DNA of 10,073 nt from positions 1 through 10,073 of the forward strand of contig JAEZDQ010000109.1 in the NCBI GenBank assembly GCA_023433225.1. The letters run 5' to 3'. The notes under the pieces were generated by a model, which worked only from the letters and a program-made list of their open reading frames with translations, ran no database searches and was not told the DNA's origin. Numbering within the stretch: the first letter of the stretch is position 1; each line of letters begins with the position of its first letter. The position numbers and the translations under genes were made by a program. This document shows positions 5,726 to 10,073 of this stretch, piece after piece. Origin of the DNA: Bacteroidota bacterium. Lineage in GTDB: Bacteria > Bacteroidota > Bacteroidia > Flavobacteriales > Weeksellaceae.

Positions 5726-7352
5726 GTATCAGTTCGTTTTGTTTGTGCATTAATGCGGCTTCAATAAATTTTATGAATAATGGATGGGGATTGGCAACGG
5801 TGCTTCGGTATTCCGGATGAAATTGAACGCCGATGAAAAAAGGATGGTTTTCATATTCCATGATTTCAACCAATCCGGTATCGGGATTGATTCCGGTCGG
5901 TAAAAAACGTTCCTTTTCAAATTCCTCGAGGTATTCATTATTGAATTCATACCGGTGCCGGTGACGCTCTTGGATCAATTCTTTGCCATAAATCTCCGCG
6001 GCTGCGGAGTCCTTTTTTACTTTACAGTTCCAATTTCCCAAACGCATCGTTCCGCCTTTGTGGGTCAGGTTCTTCTGGCCTTCCATCAGGTTGATGACCG
6101 GATGCGGTGTTTGGGAATTGATTTCGGTGGTATCGGCATTGCTTAAGCCCAAAACATTCCGGGCAAATTCAATCACCATAATTTGCAGACCCAAGCAAAT
6201 TCCCAAGGTGGGAATTTTGTTCCGGCGGGCGAAATTTGCCGCCAAGACTTTGCCCTCAATGCCCCGATCCCCGAAACCGGGTGCGATGAGAATCCCGTCA
6301 ACGCCTTTGAGTTTTTCTCCGACGTTTTCTTCCGATAAATCGCCGGAATAAACCCAACGGATTTTCACTCCGGTATCGAAGGCAGCACCCGCATGGGTAA
6401 AAGCCTCGGAAATGGATTTATAGGAATCTTGAAGCGAGGTATATTTTCCAACCAATGCGATTTCCACTTTGTTGGCCGGGTTTTTATGTTTGGACAAAAA
6501 ACGTATCCAGCCTTCCAGTTCCGGCTCTGTTTCGGTTGATAATCCCAAAGTTTCCAAAACCACTTGGTCAAAATGTTGCTGGTGCAGCAACAAGGGAACG
6601 TCGTAAATGGATTCGGCATCGATGCTTTCGATGACGTTTCCTTTTTTCACATTGCAAAACAAAGCCAATTTCTCACGGACATCTTTAGGCAAATGGTGTT
6701 CGGTCCTTGCGACCAAAACATCGGCACGGATTCCGCTTTCCATCAGCAAACGCACTGAATGTTGGGTGGGTTTGGTTTTCAGTTCACCACTTGCGGCCAG
6801 ATAAGGAACGAGCGTGAGGTGGATGACCATCGCACTTTTTTCGTCCAATTCCCAAGTCAGCTGGCGAACGCTTTCTATATAAGGCAATGATTCAATGTCG
6901 CCTACTGTTCCACCGATTTCGGTGATGATGATGTCGTACTTGCCGCTGCTGCCCAATAATTTAATCCTTCTTTTGATTTCATTGGTGATGTGCGGAACGA
7001 TTTGAACGGTTTTTCCCAAGTAATCGCCCCGGCGCTCCTTTTCAATAACGGTTTGGTAAATTCTCCCGGTGGTTACATTATTGGCTTGTGACGTGGTGCG
7101 GTTCAGGAATCTTTCATAGTGCCCCAAATCCAAATCGGTTTCGGCTCCGTCTTCGGTTACATAACATTCTCCGTGTTCATACGGGTTCAAAGTACCCGGG
7201 TCCACATTGAGGTAAGGGTCTAACTTTTGGATGGTTACGGAATAGCCCCTGGCTTGCAAAAGCATTCCAAGTGAAGAGGCGACGATTCCTTTGCCGAGTG
7301 AAGATGTTACGCCGCCGGTAACAAAAATGTATTTGGGTGAATTTGGTTCCAT
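5703..7352 (-). CDS. pyrG: CTP synthase PyrG
   Basis: This 549-residue enzyme makes CTP from UTP, ATP and glutamine, the last step of pyrimidine nucleotide synthesis. The N-terminal synthetase domain (about 1-280) has the P-loop GGVTSSLGKG (13-22, with K21), the KLDPYLNVDPGT segment, the acidic TDLDLGHYERF (D75, equivalent to E. coli D72) and EIGGTVGDIES (E145). The C-terminal class I glutamine amidotransferase domain (about 295-540) has the oxyanion strand PGFGDRG, the nucleophile C386 in GICLG, and the His-Glu pair H512 and E514 in QFHPEY. All catalytic residues are present and the length is normal. The ATG is preceded by a promoter with a short leader; the TGA lies inside the yidC start region (23-base overlap), so the two genes form an operon. 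Confidence 0.98.
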   Translation of the reverse strand: MEPNSPKYIFVTGGVTSSLGKGIVASSLGMLLQARGYSVTIQKLDPYLNVDPGTLNPYEHGECYVTEDGAETDLDLGHYERFLNRTTSQANNVTTGRIYQTVIEKERRGDYLGKTVQIVPHITNEIKRRIKLLGSSGKYDIIITEIGGTVGDIESLPYIESVRQLTWELDEKSAMVIHLTLVPYLAASGELKTKPTQHSVRLLMESGIRADVLVARTEHHLPKDVREKLALFCNVKKGNVIESIDAESIYDVPLLLHQQHFDQVVLETLGLSTETEPELEGWIRFLSKHKNPANKVEIALVGKYTSLQDSYKSISEAFTHAGAAFDTGVKIRWVYSGDLSEENVGEKLKGVDGILIAPGFGDRGIEGKVLAANFARRNKIPTLGICLGLQIMVIEFARNVLGLSNADTTEINSQTPHPVINLMEGQKNLTHKGGTMRLGNWNCKVKKDSAAAEIYGKELIQERHRHRYEFNNEYLEEFEKERFLPTGINPDTGLVEIMEYENHPFFIGVQFHPEYRSTVANPHPLFIKFIEAALMHKQNELIHATGKKI

Positions 7353-7374
7353 TGAATTACTAAATCAATGGGTG

Positions 7375-7402
7375 CAAAATTAAGATAAATTATCGAGTTC
7401 AA
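7375..7402 (-). promoter_or_regulatory. pyrG-yidC promoter
   Basis: Read on the minus strand, TTG at 7402-7400 and TAATTTTG at 7382-7375 are separated by 17 bases, a full match to the Bacteroidota TTG-N17-23-TAnnTTTG promoter. Start of transcription is expected about six or seven bases past the box, near 7368-7369, giving a leader of about 16-18 bases before the pyrG ATG. The bases just after the box read CACCCATTG, so a C run lies just before or at the predicted start. Confidence 0.75.
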
Positions 7403-7440
7403 GGGTTTAATTTGGAAAATCTAAGGAAACCAAAGGAAAT

Positions 7441-7446
7441 AAAAAA
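7441..7446 (-). terminator. T-run ending the SRP RNA
   Basis: Six T on the minus strand directly follow the closing CTTGCC strand of the SRP RNA helix, then ATTTCC. The long RNA helix plus this tract would work as an intrinsic terminator. It lies just 39 bases upstream of the pyrG promoter. Confidence 0.65.
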
Positions 7447-7540
7447 GGCAAGCTTACTACATCACACCGCTACGACCGGATACCCTTGCTGCGTTCCCGC
7501 CCTGGGGGATTGACCAGGAGCTGGTTGTGTAGGACTTGCC
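7447..7540 (-). ncRNA. ffs: Signal recognition particle RNA (small bacterial 4.5S type)
   Basis: The minus strand gives a 94-base RNA whose ends pair as GGCAAG with CTTGCC, with CTACA/TGTAG continuing the helix. The apical Ffh-binding domain is canonical: CAGG (7504-7501), GCG, the GGAA tetraloop (7497-7494), CGC, then AGCA (7490-7487). This is the same internal loop and tetraloop layout as E. coli 4.5S RNA. The RNA binds the Ffh protein and directs nascent membrane proteins to FtsY and the translocon/YidC. A perfect TACCTTTG box ends six bases before the first G, and six T follow the 3' end on the minus strand (7446-7441), so both ends are well supported. It lies upstream of pyrG-yidC in the same direction but has its own promoter and tail. 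Confidence 0.95.
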
Positions 7541-7545
7541 CGCTG

Positions 7546-7577
7546 CAAAGGTAAAACCTTTCCTGTTTCAATGCAAA
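7546..7577 (-). promoter_or_regulatory. ffs promoter
   Basis: On the minus strand, TTTG at 7577-7574 and TACCTTTG at 7553-7546 are 20 bases apart, matching the Bacteroidota promoter consensus. The -7 box ends six bases before the first G of the SRP RNA, which fixes the likely transcription start at 7540. The rest of the 99-base gap to the DUF389 gene shows no other clear element. Confidence 0.8.
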
Positions 7578-7639
7578 CGAAATGAACAGAAAACACTATT
7601 TTAATCGTAATCTATTCAAAGAGAATGGGATGGTTTTCA

Positions 7640-8944
7640 TTATTTTTCCCGATGAATGATTAATAGGTTTTTCAATGTGAGTTTTTGTTCCAACCACTTT
7701 TTTAATTTGACCTCTTCTTCTTCCGATTTTAATTCCGAATCATAGATTACCACGGTTTCTACTATCGTACTATCATTTTCATTTTCTGTTAATTGCCTGC
7801 CTATGGATACATTTTTCATCTCCGGAAAAAGGATTTCAATTTCTCTTAAAATAGCCAGGTTATCAAATTTATAAACAGACAATTCACGCTGTAAGTTGTT
7901 TATAATCAAATCTTTTTCAGACACAACGTTTTGTTGGGTAGTGATTTCATTGAGGATTTGACTTTTTAAATCGATTTCATCTTGGCGAATGATTAATTCG
8001 GTTTGGTTTAAATCATAATCCTTTAATCTTTGGTTAAAATCCAGGATTTGTGCACTGTCGAAACGTTGCATTAAAAAAGCAAGTTCAATCTTTTTGGGCG
8101 AAGCATTAAAATTGGTTTTTTTGTATATAATTGTATAGCCTTTGTTGTTAAATTCCTTATCCAAAAATTGGTTGACATTGTCATTATAGGTTCTTTGTTG
8201 GTATAGATTATACGCCAAATAAAAACTGGGAATAATCATAATTAAAATGATAATTGAAATCCAAAAACGGATGAGTTTGGCTCTTCTTACAGTGGGAGCC
8301 GCCACTGATGGGTACTTCAAGTATTTGATTATAAAGAAGGTAGCAATGCAGATAAAAAAACAATTGATGGAGTACAAATAAAAAGCACCCAAGAAATAAT
8401 ACCAATTCCCGATTGCAATTCCATAGCCGGCAGTACACAAGGGAGGCATCAAAGCGGTTGCAATGGCCACACCCGGAATTGGATTTCCTTTTTCCACCCG
8501 CGTGATGGCAATTACGCCTACCACCCCGCCAAAAAAGGCAATCAAAACATCGTAAATCGTAGGGGAGGTACGCGCCAATAATTCAGATTGGATATCCTTA
8601 AATGGACTCACATAGAAATAAATCGCAGAGACACCTAATCCCACCAGGGTTGAAACAGCCAAATTGCGCATGGATTTGTTCAGCAACTCAAAATTGTACG
8701 TTCCCAATGCAAACCCGGCTCCCACGATCGGGCCCATCAATGGTGAAATCAACATGGCACCAATGATTACGGCTGTCGAATTCACATTTAACCCTACTGA
8801 GGCTATAACAATAGCACAGGCCAAAATCCACAAATTAGAGCCCCTAAATGAAATGCCGGTTCGGACATTTTCAATTACTTTTTGCCTATCCTCCTCCCCT
8901 GCATGCAAGGAGACAAAGCGTAACAACTTTTTACTGAACGACAT
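7640..8944 (-). CDS. DUF389-family membrane protein of unknown function
   Basis: This 434-residue protein belongs to the DUF389 (hydrophobic domain) family. The family core spans roughly 35-180, with the characteristic STAVIIGAMLISPLMGPIVGAGFALG (split here around 56-81), the GGVVGVIAITR helix (139-149) and NPIPGVAIATALMPPLCTAGYGIA (154-177). Membrane helices are visible at about 36-52, 57-80, 92-112, 130-148, 157-175, 180-207 and 226-246. A large soluble C-terminal region (about 250-434) includes a probable coiled coil near 315-360 and an acidic stretch near 385-412. The family has no established biochemical role; its Gly/Pro-rich membrane core suggests transport but this is inference. The start is ATG 8944, preceded by a TAAATTTG box 38 bases upstream. 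Composition looks more AT-rich than pyrG or lnt. It is a single-gene unit, divergent from lnt. Confidence 0.85.
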   Translation of the reverse strand: MSFSKKLLRFVSLHAGEEDRQKVIENVRTGISFRGSNLWILACAIVIASVGLNVNSTAVIIGAMLISPLMGPIVGAGFALGTYNFELLNKSMRNLAVSTLVGLGVSAIYFYVSPFKDIQSELLARTSPTIYDVLIAFFGGVVGVIAITRVEKGNPIPGVAIATALMPPLCTAGYGIAIGNWYYFLGAFYLYSINCFFICIATFFIIKYLKYPSVAAPTVRRAKLIRFWISIIILIMIIPSFYLAYNLYQQRTYNDNVNQFLDKEFNNKGYTIIYKKTNFNASPKKIELAFLMQRFDSAQILDFNQRLKDYDLNQTELIIRQDEIDLKSQILNEITTQQNVVSEKDLIINNLQRELSVYKFDNLAILREIEILFPEMKNVSIGRQLTENENDSTIVETVVIYDSELKSEEEEVKLKKWLEQKLTLKNLLIIHREK

Positions 8945-8982
8945 AACAAACAGATTGGTTTAATATAGATACTGGAAACGGG

Positions 8983-8990
8983 CAAATTTA
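8983..8990 (-). promoter_or_regulatory. -7 box of the DUF389 gene
   Basis: The minus strand reads TAAATTTG, a perfect TAnnTTTG element 38 bases before the ATG, which implies a leader of about 30 bases. The nearest upstream TTTG is only 14 bases away, shorter than the usual spacing, so the -33 element is uncertain. Confidence 0.5.
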
Positions 8991-9048
8991 CAAATTGAAA
9001 TAATCAAACCTTCAGAAAATTTAGCATGGAATTTCAAATTCTTGCAAT

Positions 9049-9056
9049 TACCTTTG
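9049..9056 (+). promoter_or_regulatory. -7-like box immediately before lnt
   Basis: TACCTTTG is a perfect TAnnTTTG and the same octamer as in the ffs promoter. It ends only four bases before the lnt ATG at 9061, so a start six or seven bases downstream would fall on or just inside the start codon. There is no TTG at normal -33 spacing. It may drive a leaderless transcript, or be a chance match. Confidence 0.35.
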
Positions 9057-9060
9057 GCAA

Positions 9061-10073
9061 ATGTTTCGATTTTTACTTTTAGCTATACTTTCCGGCTTAT
9101 TATTGGCCTGCGGCTGGCCGACAAAAGGCTTCCCCATCCTGCTGTTTTTCGGCTTTGTACCTTTGTTGTTCGCGGAGAATAAAATCAGCCAAATGCCTCA
9201 TTTAAAAAGAAAGGGCCTAAAGGTTTTCGGCTTGGCTTACCTGGCTTTTCTCATTTGGAACGCCATCGGAATATGGTGGCTGCATTATGCCCAAGAATAC
9301 AATTCCAGCGGAGAATTAGAAAACTCTTGGATATCTTATCTCTTCCCGGTTTTAGCCAATGCCCTGCTGATGAGCCTCGTTTTTCAGCTGTACCATTGGG
9401 TAAAATCCAGAGCGGGGAATTTTTACGGATTGCCTTTTTTACCGGCCATTTGGATGGGTTTCGAAAAATTTCATTTGGATTGGGAAATGACCTGGCCTTG
9501 GTTCAATCTCGGAAACGGATTTGCCAATTACCACCAATGGATTCAATGGTATGAATTCACCGGGACTTTCGGCGGAACGCTCTGGGTACTCGTCGGGAAC
9601 CTCATCGTTTTTTATTTCCTCTACGCCTATTTGAATTTAAAAAGGAAAACTTACCTCAACAAACTCATACTCTATACGGTTTTATGGATCGGAATCCCCA
9701 TCGGGATTTCTTATGGAATTTACCATTCGCACCAAGAAAAAGGTGAAACGATAACGGCCATGGTTCTACAGCCCGCCTTAGACCCCTATACCGAAAAGTA
9801 CACCAAAGATTCTTTCCAGATTGTAGATGAATTGATCCAACTGACCCACCAAAACATCACGCCGGAAGTGCAGTTCATCGTTGCGCCCGAAACCGCTTTT
9901 CCGGGAAATGCGCCGGGGCTGAACATAGACAAACTCGATTCTGATTTCCTATTGCAACGTTTTCAGATGAACTTCAGCCGCTATCCGCAGACAAGCTTCG
10001 TTTCGGGAGTGGAACTGATGCGTTATTATCCGTACGAAAAACTGGCTTCCCCTACTGCTACGAAGTTCGGGAA
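9061..10073 (+). CDS. lnt: Apolipoprotein N-acyltransferase Lnt (3' partial)
   Basis: The frame is open from ATG 9061 to the window end, giving the first 337 residues. Lnt adds the third acyl chain to the N-terminal cysteine of lipoproteins in the inner membrane. The N-terminus MFRFLLLAILSGLLLACGWP is the typical first helix, and further membrane helices lie at about 24-38, 54-73, 93-113, 121-135, 168-190 and 202-220. The conserved TWPWFNLGNGF (144-154) matches the family's Pro-Trp/Gly-aligned loop. The nitrilase-like periplasmic domain starts around 230 with VLQPALDPYTEKY, and E277 in VAPETAFPG corresponds to the catalytic glutamate E267 of E. coli. The catalytic lysine and cysteine of the triad should lie beyond the window. 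The start is supported by family similarity from the first residues. It is divergent from the DUF389 gene. Confidence 0.95.
   Translation, partial: MFRFLLLAILSGLLLACGWPTKGFPILLFFGFVPLLFAENKISQMPHLKRKGLKVFGLAYLAFLIWNAIGIWWLHYAQEYNSSGELENSWISYLFPVLANALLMSLVFQLYHWVKSRAGNFYGLPFLPAIWMGFEKFHLDWEMTWPWFNLGNGFANYHQWIQWYEFTGTFGGTLWVLVGNLIVFYFLYAYLNLKRKTYLNKLILYTVLWIGIPIGISYGIYHSHQEKGETITAMVLQPALDPYTEKYTKDSFQIVDELIQLTHQNITPEVQFIVAPETAFPGNAPGLNIDKLDSDFLLQRFQMNFSRYPQTSFVSGVELMRYYPYEKLASPTATKFG

Overview
The window looks like chromosomal DNA from a member of Bacteroidota, most likely a flavobacterium-like organism. Four things point there. Perfect TAnnTTTG promoter elements, the -7 box of the Bacteroidota sigma factor, sit upstream of most genes or operons. 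Shine-Dalgarno sequences are largely absent. The DnaG and YidC sequences have a Bacteroidota flavour. The SRP RNA is a short bacterial type with a CAGG/GGAA/AGCA apical domain. GC content is moderate by eye, lower in the DUF389 gene and the toxin-antitoxin pair than in dnaG, pyrG and lnt.

Layout. A secreted SPOR-domain protein (2-439, +, 5' end outside the window) converges on the primase gene dnaG (436-2364, -), and the two stop codons share one TTAA. A non-coding stretch follows (2365-2691) with a hairpin and a short direct repeat. Then comes a small four-helix DoxX-like membrane protein (2692-3078, -). Divergent from it is an MntA/HepT-type toxin-antitoxin pair (3187-3814, +), whose HEPN toxin gene carries an in-frame TGA at codon 21. 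A bidirectional terminator (3814-3840) separates this pair from yidC.

The second half is mostly on the minus strand. It holds the SRP RNA gene ffs (7447-7540), pyrG (CTP synthase, 5703-7352) and yidC (membrane insertase, 3851-5725). pyrG and yidC overlap by 23 bases and form an operon behind a strong TTG-N17-TAnnTTTG promoter. Upstream is a DUF389 membrane protein (7640-8944, -). Divergent from that is lnt, apolipoprotein N-acyltransferase (9061 to the window end, +, 3' end outside).

How the genes fit together. Most of the window is housekeeping: replication priming, CTP synthesis, and envelope protein or lipoprotein biogenesis (SRP RNA, YidC, Lnt). The accessory element is the MNT/HEPN pair. 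The observations most worth a second look are the broken or recoded HepT toxin beside an intact antitoxin, and a DnaG whose zinc-ribbon fold motif is present but lacks all four metal ligands. I saw no large undescribed system, CRISPR array, insertion sequence or tRNA.
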